Assembly: GCA_964632355.1 (NCBI GenBank)
Contig: CAZWBW010000132.1
Coordinates: 1 to 6,149 of the forward strand
From: JALOAP01 sp964632355
GTDB lineage: Bacteria > Chloroflexota > Dehalococcoidia > Tepidiformales > Tepidiformaceae
Length of the DNA: 6,149 bases
Direction: 5' to 3'
Shown here: piece by piece, positions 1 to 6,110 of the stretch
Position numbering within the stretch: position 1 is the stretch's first letter
Layout of the letters: each line of letters opens with the position of its first letter
Notes under the pieces: generated by a model
What the model was told of the DNA's origin: nothing
The model's database searches: none
Seen by the model: the letters and a program-made list of their open reading frames with translations, nothing else
Made by a program: the position numbers and the translations under genes

Positions 1-16
1 CCGGTAACCCTACTGA

Positions 17-41
17 GCACTGCGCACCGGGCACTGCGCAC
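17..41. repeat. 11-bp direct repeat downstream of metH
   Basis: The 11-mer GCACTGCGCAC occurs at 17-27 and again at 31-41, a perfect copy with a 14-bp period. Each copy contains the palindrome TGCGCA and is followed by a C/G-rich spacer. The related string CCGGTA occurs at 1-6 and 45-50. The segment is non-coding and lies just beyond the metH stop codon. It looks like part of a short intergenic repeat cluster that may continue outside the window. I cannot assign it to a named repeat family. Confidence 0.6.
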
Positions 42-44
42 TAC

Positions 45-67
45 CCGGTAGGCCGTCGGCCTACCGG
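45..67 (-). terminator. Perfect hairpin over the metH stop codon, possible terminator
   Basis: CCGGTAGGCC (45-54) and GGCCTACCGG (58-67) are perfect reverse complements around a 3-nt loop, giving a 10-bp GC-rich stem. The metH stop codon (61-63) and its last codon lie inside the stem. No T-tract follows on the metH (minus) side, so it is not a canonical intrinsic terminator. It could stop transcription without a U-tract or stabilise the mRNA 3' end. The hairpin is seen directly; its function is inferred. Confidence 0.4.
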
Positions 68-3000
68 ATCACGAAGTAGCGAGCGGCGGGGTGGTGCGTG
101 ATGAGCGCCGAGGTCGACTGTTCGGGGTGCCACTGGAACGTCTCGCTCAGTTCGACGCCGATGCGTTCGGGGCCGAGCAGCTTCGCGATGAGCGTCTGCT
201 GCTCGAGGTCCGGGCAGGCGGGATAGCCGAACGAGTAGCGGCAGCCGCGGTAACCCTGCGCGAAAATTTCGCGGACGGTGGGGGCGTCGTCGCCGGCGAT
301 GCCGAGCTCTTCGCGGACGCGCTTGTGCCACATCTCGGCCAGCGCCTCGGCCGATTCGACCGCGAAGCCGTGCCAGTGCAGGTAGTCGCGGTAGTGGTTC
401 GCGGCGAAGAGCTGCTGGGCGTACTCGGTCGCCTTCGGGCCCATGGTTACGAGCGTGAAGGCGACGACGTCGTACGGGCCGCCGTCGGGGTTGAGCCCGT
501 AGTGCGCTTCGACGCCCGGCGGTTCGCCCTTCGTGCGGAAGAAGTCAGCGATGCTGAGCCGCCGGCCAGTCGGCTGGCGCGGGAAGGTGAACCGGACGGG
601 TTCGCCGGCCGGGCCGTTGTCCCAGTCGGGCCAGACGAGCAGGTCGTTGCCATCGGCCTGTGCGGGGAAATAGCCGTAGACCACCTGTGGCACGAGGAGC
701 TGTTCGCCGATGGCGATCTCCTGCATGCGGCGGAACACCGGGCGTACCTCGTTGTCGACGAAGGCGGCGTATTCGGCGTCGCTGCGCTTGCCCTTCTGGT
801 ACTGCCACTGGCCGCGGAACAGCGCGATTTCGTTGATCCACGGGAAGATGTCGCGCAGGGGGATGCCGCGGACGACGCGCGAGCCCCAGAACGGCGGCTT
901 CGGCACCGGCGGCTTCTCGCCCGAGCGGACATCGGACTCGACGTATTCGAACGCGCCGGCCGGGAGGCCCGACCCGTCGCCGCCGGGCGCCGGCGTCGTG
1001 ACGCGGACTTCGTCGTAGCCGGTGTCCTCCTTCGACGCTTCCCGGGCGATGGAGGGGTTGCCTTCTTCGTCCTTGTCGCCGGCGAGCAGGCGGTCGAGCG
1101 TGGCGAGGCCTTCGAAGGCGTCCTGGCAGTAGAAGACGCTCCCCTTGTAGATGCTGCGAAGGTCGTTTTCGACGTACTTGCGCGTGAGGGCCGCGCCGCC
1201 CAGCAGCACCGGGTAGTGGAAGAGCTCGCGGGCGTTGAGCTCCTCGAGGTCTTCGCGCATGACGACGGTGCTCTTCACGAGCAGGCCCGAAAGCCCGATC
1301 GCATCGGCGCCGACCTCTTCGGCCTTCTCGATGACGTTCTGGATGGGCTGCTTGATGCCGAGGTTGTACGTCGTGTAGCCGTTGTTCGAGAGGATGATGT
1401 CGACGAGGTTCTTGCCGATGTCGTGCACGTCGCCGCGGACGGTGGCGAGCACGATCTTGCCCTTCCCGCCGCCTTCGACCTTTTCCATGTGCGGTTCGAG
1501 GTAGGCGACGGCGGTCTTCATCGTCTCGGCCGACTGGAGCACGAACGGGAGCTGCATCTTCCCGGCGCCGAAGAGTTCGCCGACCACGCGCATGCCATCG
1601 AGCAGGTGCTCGTTGATGATGGTGAGCGGGTCCATGCGGTCGAGCGCCTCGTCGAGGTCGCGTTCGATGTCGCGGCGGTCGCCATCGATGATGCGCTGCT
1701 TCAGGCGCGCTTCGACGGGTAGCGTCGCGCGGTCGGGCCCGGCGGCCCTTTCGGTGGTGACGCCTTCGAAGAGCGAGATGAAGTGCGTGAGCGGGTCGTA
1801 GCCGTCGCGGCGCCGGTCGTAGATGAGGTCGCGGGCGGTTTCGAGTTGCTCCTCGGGGATGCGGTTCAGTGGCAGGATCTGCTTCGCGTTGACGATCGCT
1901 GCATCGAGTCCGTGTTCGATGGCTTCGTACAGGAACACGGAGTTGAGCACGCGGCGGGCAGGCGGCTTCAGCCCGAACGAGATGTTCGAGACGCCAAGCA
2001 CGGTATGCACGCCCGGGAACTCCTGCTTCACCTGCCGGATGGCGTTCAGCGTCTCCATCGCGTCGCGGCGCAGGTCTTCCTGGCCCGAGCTGAGCGGGAA
2101 GGTGAGGAAGTCGAACAGCAGGTCGCCGGGTTCGAGGCCGTATTCGTTGACGGCGAGGTCGTAGATACGCCGGGCTACGCGCATCTTCCACTCGGTGGTG
2201 CGCGCCTGCCCCTCCTCGTCGATGGTGAGGGCGATGGCGGCGGCACCGTGGCGGCGGATGAGCGGCAGGAGCCGGCGGATCTTCCGTTCGCCGTCTTCGA
2301 GGTTGATCGAGTTGACGATGGCCTTGCCGCCATAGAGCTTGAGCGCCGTTTCGATGACCGGCACTTCGGTCGAGTCGAACACGAGCGGCAGGGTCGACTG
2401 CGTGCGAAGTTCCGAGACGAGCCGCGCCATATCGGGTGCGCCGTCGCGGCCGACGTAGTCGACCATGACGTCGAGCACGTGGGCGCCTTCGGCCGTCTGC
2501 TCCTTTGCGAGCTGGACCATGCCTTCGATGTCGCCCGCGAGGAGGAGTTCGCGGAAGGCCTTCGAACCTGTGGCGTTCATGCGCTCGCCGATGACGAGGA
2601 ACGAGGTTTCCTGTTCGATCGGCACGGAGGTGTAGAGCGACGAGACGGCTGCTTCGTGCGGCGCGGGTTCGCCGTCGAAGAAGGGCTTCGCGGCTTCGCG
2701 GCGCTTCGGCGGGCGGTGGCCGATGGCCTGCACGGCGGCCTCGAAGTGCGCGGGGGTGGTCCCGCAGCAGCCGCCGACGATGTTGGTGCCGAACTCGTCG
2801 ACGAAGATCTTGTGGTAGCGGGTGAACTCTTCGGGCGAGAGCGGATAGCAGGCCTCGCCGTTCACGAGCTCGGGCAGGCCCGCGTTGGGCGCGACGAACA
2901 CCGGCCGCCGCGAGTGCTCCGTGAGGTGGCGCACGTGTTCGACCATCTGCTCGGGGCCCGTTGCGCAGTTGATGCCGATGATGTCGACCACGTCGAGCGC

Positions 3001-3648
3001 ATCGAGCGTGGTGAGCGCGCATGCGATATCGGAGCCGAGCAACATGGTGCCGGTGGTTTCGATGGTGACGCTGGCGATGACCGGCAGGCGCACGCCCATC
3101 TCTTCGAAGACGTCGGAGATGGCGGCGAGGGCGGCCTTGGTCTGGAGCAAGTCCTGGCAGGTCTCGACCTTCAGGACGTCGATGCCGCCTTCGATGAGGC
3201 CGCGTGCTTGTTCGCGGTAGCCTTCCACGAGCTCGTCCCACGTGATGTGGCCGAGGGAGGGGAGCTTTGTGCCCGGGCCCATGGTGCCGAAGCTGTAGCG
3301 GGGCCATTCGGGCGTGCTGAACTCGTCGCGGATGGCGTTGAGCTGCTGCGCGGCGATGCGGTTGATTTCGCGGACGCGCGGCACGAGGTCGTATTCGGCG
3401 AAGACGACCGGGTTCGCGCCGAAGGTGGCGCTATCGACAGCGTCGGCGCCGGCCGCGTAGAGACTGCGCTGGATGTTCGCCAGCGCATCGGGGTCGGAGA
3501 TGACGAGGTATTCGTTACAGCCGTCCTTGCCGCCGTAGTCGGGGCCCGGCTTCATGGCGAGGATGCTCGAACCAATGGGCCCGGCGGCGAAGAGGACGCG
3601 TTCGCGAAGTCGATTGATAAAGGGGTGATCAAGCGGTGTGTAGGCCAT
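61..3648 (-). CDS. metH: Cobalamin-dependent methionine synthase (5-methyltetrahydrofolate--homocysteine methyltransferase)
   Basis: This cytoplasmic enzyme moves the methyl group of 5-methyl-THF via cob(I)alamin to homocysteine, making methionine and THF. At 1195 aa it has the full modular layout, near E. coli MetH (about 1227). The homocysteine domain is roughly residues 1-315, with zinc ligands Cys228 (GINC) and Cys294/Cys295 (GGCCGT). The pterin domain is about 345-630 (IGERMNATGS, FDSTE, GVSNISFGL). The B12 cap is about 645-725. The cobalamin domain is about 728-855, with DVHDIGKN carrying axial His742, then GLSGLLVKST and GGAA. After a Pro/Gly/acidic linker (about 856-920) comes the SAM-dependent reactivation domain (about 925-1195), with R1137 and the GYPACPDL motif. 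The ATG at 3648 is preferred over an in-frame TTG at 3672 because the family-like sequence begins there. The Shine-Dalgarno is weak. Oddities: the usual DGxxGT motif reads AAGPIGS (residues 21-27), and the usual ET(N/D)TFGA reads DSATFGA (72-78). It is divergent from the acyl-CoA dehydrogenase gene, and no other met genes are adjacent. Confidence 0.97.
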   Translation of the reverse strand: MAYTPLDHPFINRLRERVLFAAGPIGSSILAMKPGPDYGGKDGCNEYLVISDPDALANIQRSLYAAGADAVDSATFGANPVVFAEYDLVPRVREINRIAAQQLNAIRDEFSTPEWPRYSFGTMGPGTKLPSLGHITWDELVEGYREQARGLIEGGIDVLKVETCQDLLQTKAALAAISDVFEEMGVRLPVIASVTIETTGTMLLGSDIACALTTLDALDVVDIIGINCATGPEQMVEHVRHLTEHSRRPVFVAPNAGLPELVNGEACYPLSPEEFTRYHKIFVDEFGTNIVGGCCGTTPAHFEAAVQAIGHRPPKRREAAKPFFDGEPAPHEAAVSSLYTSVPIEQETSFLVIGERMNATGSKAFRELLLAGDIEGMVQLAKEQTAEGAHVLDVMVDYVGRDGAPDMARLVSELRTQSTLPLVFDSTEVPVIETALKLYGGKAIVNSINLEDGERKIRRLLPLIRRHGAAAIALTIDEEGQARTTEWKMRVARRIYDLAVNEYGLEPGDLLFDFLTFPLSSGQEDLRRDAMETLNAIRQVKQEFPGVHTVLGVSNISFGLKPPARRVLNSVFLYEAIEHGLDAAIVNAKQILPLNRIPEEQLETARDLIYDRRRDGYDPLTHFISLFEGVTTERAAGPDRATLPVEARLKQRIIDGDRRDIERDLDEALDRMDPLTIINEHLLDGMRVVGELFGAGKMQLPFVLQSAETMKTAVAYLEPHMEKVEGGGKGKIVLATVRGDVHDIGKNLVDIILSNNGYTTYNLGIKQPIQNVIEKAEEVGADAIGLSGLLVKSTVVMREDLEELNARELFHYPVLLGGAALTRKYVENDLRSIYKGSVFYCQDAFEGLATLDRLLAGDKDEEGNPSIAREASKEDTGYDEVRVTTPAPGGDGSGLPAGAFEYVESDVRSGEKPPVPKPPFWGSRVVRGIPLRDIFPWINEIALFRGQWQYQKGKRSDAEYAAFVDNEVRPVFRRMQEIAIGEQLLVPQVVYGYFPAQADGNDLLVWPDWDNGPAGEPVRFTFPRQPTGRRLSIADFFRTKGEPPGVEAHYGLNPDGGPYDVVAFTLVTMGPKATEYAQQLFAANHYRDYLHWHGFAVESAEALAEMWHKRVREELGIAGDDAPTVREIFAQGYRGCRYSFGYPACPDLEQQTLIAKLLGPERIGVELSETFQWHPEQSTSALITHHPAARYFVIR

Positions 3649-3704
3649 GTGAGTACCCGGGAAGCGCCACAAGCAGGCGGCGCGGAACTATCGAGGGGGA
3701 AACT

Positions 3705-3751
3705 GAGGCCGGGCAAACGACGGCAGCGTCAGCCTCCGGCACGCTGCCGCC
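3705..3751 (-). promoter_or_regulatory. Structured metH 5' leader: hairpin with possible pseudoknot
   Basis: Read on the minus strand, CGGCAGCGT (3749-3741) pairs perfectly with ACGCTGCCG (3729-3721) around an 11-nt loop. A G-U and a G-C pair (3750:3720, 3751:3719) extend the stem to 11 bp. In the loop, GAGGCTG (3736-3730) can pair with CGGCCTC (3711-3705): 7 bp including one G-U, which would form an H-type pseudoknot. It lies between the mini-ORF stop and the metH start, so it would be in the metH 5' UTR if transcription starts near 3819. Only a TTT follows, so it is not a typical intrinsic terminator. It does not match the riboswitch consensuses I can recall. The pairings are seen; folding and function are inferred. 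Confidence 0.45.
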
Positions 3752-3819
3752 TAACGCATGACCATGCGGCAGGGAAGCGCGAGCACGACGAACGGGAGGG
3801 ACGCATTGCTACCCGCCAT
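3751..3819 (-). CDS. Putative 22-aa leader peptide upstream of metH
   Basis: A 23-codon ORF (ATG at 3819-3817, TAG at 3753-3751) encodes MAGSNASLPFVVLALPCRMVMR. It has no Shine-Dalgarno, but its ATG lies exactly 6 nt after an extended -10 box, as expected for a leaderless message. The last six residues hold one Cys and two Met codons. CTGCCGC (3772-3766), overlapping the Cys/Arg codons, can pair with GCGGCAG (3750-3744) just after the stop codon, and the second segment can instead join the downstream hairpin. This is the layout of a translation-coupled attenuator responding to Cys or Met supply ahead of metH. No protein family is recognisable, and so short an ORF could occur by chance. The regulatory role is inference. 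Confidence 0.35.
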   Translation of the reverse strand: MAGSNASLPFVVLALPCRMVMR

Positions 3820-3825
3820 GGCGCG

Positions 3826-3834
3826 AGTATACCA
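3826..3834 (-). promoter_or_regulatory. Extended -10 promoter element, metH side
   Basis: The minus strand reads TGGTATACT at 3834-3826: a TGn extension joined to TATACT, which is close to the -10 consensus. No convincing -35 box lies 16-18 bp upstream, which is acceptable for an extended -10 promoter. Transcription would start at or next to the A of the mini-ORF ATG (3819), giving a leader of about 170 nt before metH. A weaker alternative closer to metH is TTGCCC (minus strand, around 3716) with GATAGT (around 3692), spaced 18 bp. Confidence 0.5.
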
Positions 3835-3875
3835 GAGCAGGGGTGGGACTTCGGCCCGGGGCCATTCGGCTGGCG

Positions 3876-3881
3876 TATCAT
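3876..3881 (+). promoter_or_regulatory. -10-like box placed for a leaderless acyl-CoA dehydrogenase mRNA
   Basis: TATCAT lies exactly 6 nt before the ATG at 3888, so a normal initiation distance would put the mRNA start at the ATG itself. No Shine-Dalgarno sequence precedes this ATG, which agrees with leaderless expression. A recognisable -35 box is missing at the expected distance. The same 6-nt geometry is seen on the opposite strand at 3826-3819. Confidence 0.4.
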
Positions 3882-3887
3882 GCGGGC

Positions 3888-5069
3888 ATGGATTTCCGGC
3901 TGCCCGAAGAGACGCGTATATGGCGCGAGGAGTTGCGGGCGTTCCTGCGCGAAGAGCTGCCGCCCGGCTTCCAGGGCTCCGACGACTACTTCGATAAGGA
4001 AGAGCAACTCCCGTTTGCGCGGCAGTTCATGCGAAAGCTCGGCGAACGCGGGTGGCTCGCCCCGGCCTTCCCGGAGGAATACGGGGGCATGGGCCGGACG
4101 TTCATCGACCAGTTCGTGCTCAACGAGGAGCTTGCGTGGCACCGGGCGCCGGCCGGCGGGCGGCTGTTTACGCTCGGCATCGTCGGGCCGACGATGCTGA
4201 TCCATGCGACGGAGGAACAGAAGGCGCGATGGCTCCCGCCGATTTCGCGCGGCGAACACTGGTACTGCCAGGGGTTCAGCGAACCAGGCTCCGGTAGTGA
4301 CCTGGCGAGCATGCAGACGAGCGCCGTCCGCGACGGCGACGAGTATGTGATCAACGGCCAGAAGATCTGGACGACGAACGCGCACGCCGCCGACCGCATG
4401 ATCCTGCTCGCGCGGACCGACCCGGAGGCGCCGAAGCACAAGGGCATCAGCGCGTTCATCGTCGAGATGAACACGCCCGGGATCACCATCCAGGGCATCC
4501 CGAACATGGCCTACCGGCGGGACTTCAACCAGGTGTTCTTCGAAGACTTGCGCGTCCCGGCGGAGAACCTGCTGGGCGGCGAGAACCGGGGCTGGTACGT
4601 CGCGGCGACGACGCTCGACTTCGAACGTTCGAACATCGCGGCGATCAGCGGCGCGCGGCGGACGATCCACGACCTGGTGCAGTGGGCGAAGCAGCGCCAG
4701 CCCGGCGGCCGCCGCCCGTGGGACAACCCGGCGGTTCGCAACACGCTGGCGGAGCTGCACATCCGCGCGGAGGTGGGGCGGCTGCTCGCCTACCGGACCG
4801 CGTGGCTCCAGTCGAAGGGCGAGGTGCCGAACTACGAGGCGAGCATCGGCAAGGTGTGGATGGCGAACCTCGGAATCGACACCGGGAACGTGGGCGTGAA
4901 CCTGCTGGGGCTCTATGGCCAGCTCACCGGCGGGCAGGCCCTGGCGCCGTTCGATGGCCGCGTCGTGGAGTCGTACCTCCTGGCGGTGGCGGGCCCCATC
5001 GGCGGCGGCACGGCGGAGATTCAGCGCAACATCATCGCGCAGCGCGGCCTCGGGCTGCCGCGGGGGTAG
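3888..5069 (+). CDS. Acyl-CoA dehydrogenase family protein (FadE-like)
   Basis: This soluble FAD enzyme of 393 aa, normal for the family, is expected to oxidise an acyl-CoA to the trans-2-enoyl-CoA and pass electrons to electron-transfer flavoprotein. The N-terminal helical domain spans about 1-122. The middle beta domain carries the FAD/substrate signature CQGFSEPGSGSDLASM (127-142) and GQKIWTTNAHAADRMILLART (157-177). The C-terminal helical domain spans about 233-393 and ends with IGGGTAEIQRNIIAQRGLGLPR (371-392). The position that holds the catalytic Glu in medium-chain enzymes (YEGT) is Gly here. Glu246, in LDFERSNIA, aligns with the helix-G Glu used by isovaleryl-CoA-type enzymes, so the site is probably functional. 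The ATG at 3888 gives the standard N-terminus (MDFRLPEETRIWREELR) and lies 6 nt after a -10-like box. Chain-length or branched-chain preference cannot be read from sequence alone. It has no co-directional partner in the window. Confidence 0.92.
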   Translation: MDFRLPEETRIWREELRAFLREELPPGFQGSDDYFDKEEQLPFARQFMRKLGERGWLAPAFPEEYGGMGRTFIDQFVLNEELAWHRAPAGGRLFTLGIVGPTMLIHATEEQKARWLPPISRGEHWYCQGFSEPGSGSDLASMQTSAVRDGDEYVINGQKIWTTNAHAADRMILLARTDPEAPKHKGISAFIVEMNTPGITIQGIPNMAYRRDFNQVFFEDLRVPAENLLGGENRGWYVAATTLDFERSNIAAISGARRTIHDLVQWAKQRQPGGRRPWDNPAVRNTLAELHIRAEVGRLLAYRTAWLQSKGEVPNYEASIGKVWMANLGIDTGNVGVNLLGLYGQLTGGQALAPFDGRVVESYLLAVAGPIGGGTAEIQRNIIAQRGLGLPRG

Positions 5070-5094
5070 GGGCGAATCGCGAACTGCGCTTCGG
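5070..5094. other. Convergent gap between acyl-CoA dehydrogenase and prs
   Basis: Only 25 bp separate the two stop codons. The only inverted repeats I see are 4-bp CGAA/TTCG pairings (5073-5076 or 5080-5083 with 5090-5093). These are too weak to call a bidirectional terminator. The two transcripts probably overlap at their 3' ends or end by a factor-dependent route. Confidence 0.5.
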
Positions 5095-6036
5095 TTACTG
5101 GAACAGCGCGCCGACCGACTGGCCGGAGTGGATGCGGCCGATGGCGTCGCCGAACTGGGCGGCGACGGGGATGATGCGCATGTTCGGGAGCCGCTTCTCG
5201 GGCGGCACCGGCACCGAATCGGTCACGACGATCTGGCGGACGTCGATGTTCTTCAGGCGTTCGACTGCGGGGCCGCTCAGGATCGGGTGGTAGCACGAGA
5301 CGTACACGTCCTTGCAGCCGTGGTCGCGCAGGATGCGAACCGCCTCGGTGATGGTCCCGCCCGTGTCGATTTCGTCGTCGAGGATGAGGACGTTGCGGTC
5401 CTGCACGTCGCCGATGACGTTCATGGCTTCGGTGCGGTCGGTGTTGCCGATGCGGCGCTTTTCGATGATGGCGAGCGGCATATCGAGCCGGACCGCCATG
5501 TCGCGAGCACGCTTCTCGTCGCCGACGTCGGTGGCGACAACGACGGTGTTTTCGAGCCGTTCGTTGCGGAAGTAGGCGCTAACGGGGTAGAGGGCGTTGA
5601 GCTCGTCGACCGGAATGTTGAAGAAGCCCTGGATCTGGCCTGCGTGCAGGTTCATGGTGAGCACGCGGTCGGCGCCGGCGGTTTCGATCATGTTCGCGAT
5701 GAGGCGCGCGGAGATCGGCACGCGGGGCTGATCCTTCTTGTCGCTCCGGCCATAGGCGAAGTAGGGGATAACGGCGGTGATGCGCCCGGCAGAGGCCCGC
5801 TTCGCGGCGTCGATCATGATGAGGAGTTCCATGATCGAGGTGTTCACGGGCGAGCAGAAGGGCTGTACCAGGTAGACATCGCGCATGCGGATGTTTTCCT
5901 GGTACTGGACGAAGATGTTTTCGTTGGAGAATTCGAAGACATCGACCTTGCCGAGCGGGCGGCCGATGCGCGCGCAGATGGCCTTGGCAAGCTCCGGGTG
6001 TGCCCGGCCCGAGAAGATCGCGAGGTCGCTATACAC
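5095..6036 (-). CDS. prs: Ribose-phosphate pyrophosphokinase (PRPP synthetase)
   Basis: This cytoplasmic enzyme makes PRPP from ribose 5-phosphate and ATP, for purine, pyrimidine, His, Trp and NAD synthesis. At 313 aa it matches the usual class I length (310-320). Visible motifs are FSGRAHPELA (8-17), the ATP-site stretch PYFAYGRSDKKDQPR (91-105), NLHAGQIQGFF (129-139) with the conserved His131, the flexible catalytic loop EKRR (192-195), and the PRPP/ribose-phosphate loop DDEIDTGGT (220-228). The GTG at 6036 is chosen as start because GAGGA lies 5 nt upstream and the protein then begins MYSDLAIFSG as relatives do. An in-frame TTG at 6111 would add 25 unconserved residues and overlaps a candidate promoter. 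Oddities: the normally conserved Asp of the DLHA motif is Asn129, and the usual DGE of FxDGE reads NEN (38-40). It is convergent with the acyl-CoA dehydrogenase gene, and upstream neighbours lie outside the window. Confidence 0.96.
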   Translation of the reverse strand: MYSDLAIFSGRAHPELAKAICARIGRPLGKVDVFEFSNENIFVQYQENIRMRDVYLVQPFCSPVNTSIMELLIMIDAAKRASAGRITAVIPYFAYGRSDKKDQPRVPISARLIANMIETAGADRVLTMNLHAGQIQGFFNIPVDELNALYPVSAYFRNERLENTVVVATDVGDEKRARDMAVRLDMPLAIIEKRRIGNTDRTEAMNVIGDVQDRNVLILDDEIDTGGTITEAVRILRDHGCKDVYVSCYHPILSGPAVERLKNIDVRQIVVTDSVPVPPEKRLPNMRIIPVAAQFGDAIGRIHSGQSVGALFQ

Positions 6037-6040
6037 CTGG

Positions 6041-6046
6041 TTCCTC
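6041..6046 (-). promoter_or_regulatory. Ribosome binding site deciding the prs start
   Basis: GAGGAA on the minus strand leaves 5 nt between AGGA and the GTG at 6036. It is the only good Shine-Dalgarno sequence near any of the three gene starts. It supports the GTG start over the more upstream TTG. Confidence 0.7.
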
Positions 6047-6101
6047 GATGCTGGATTCGGGCGGCTCGCCAGGGTGGGGAAGGGCGACGAGCGCGCGATC
6101 G

Positions 6102-6110
6102 AAGATACCA
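6102..6110 (-). promoter_or_regulatory. Candidate extended -10 box for prs
   Basis: TGGTATCTT (6110-6102) resembles the metH-side TGGTATACT, differing at two positions. It would start transcription near 6095, giving an untranslated leader of about 60 nt that includes the Shine-Dalgarno. No good -35 box is seen. The rest of 6037-6149 shows no gene. It is a GC-rich prs upstream region cut off by the window end, and the reading frames crossing it are Arg/Ser/Pro-rich shadows. Confidence 0.35.

Noticed and set aside
91..1722. Long plus-strand open frame antisense to metH
   Set aside because: It is a repetitive, Val/Ala/Glu/Asp/Arg-rich translation with no domain, fully inside metH. Such stop-free antisense frames are expected opposite GC-rich genes.
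545..3307. 920-codon minus-strand frame inside metH
   Set aside because: It is an Arg/Pro/His-rich frame-shifted reading of metH, whose own frame carries all domain motifs.
3649..3831. Known SAM, SAH or cobalamin riboswitch ahead of metH
   Set aside because: GGTCATG near 3762 briefly recalls the start of SAM-I/SAM-IV aptamers, but the rest of the conserved core and the closing strand are missing. I see neither the SAH core nor the B12-box. A covariance-model search would settle it.
1783..4200. 805-codon plus-strand open frame across metH and into the acyl-CoA dehydrogenase start
   Set aside because: It has the same low-information composition, is antisense to metH, and then runs out of frame through the acyl-CoA dehydrogenase. 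There is no family motif.
3729..4760. Minus-strand open frame antisense to the acyl-CoA dehydrogenase
   Set aside because: It is Arg/Val/Pro-rich with no recognisable domain. The plus strand has a clear enzyme here.
5070..5100. Bidirectional terminator between the convergent genes
   Set aside because: Only 4-bp CGAA/TTCG pairings are present and there is no T-tract on either strand.
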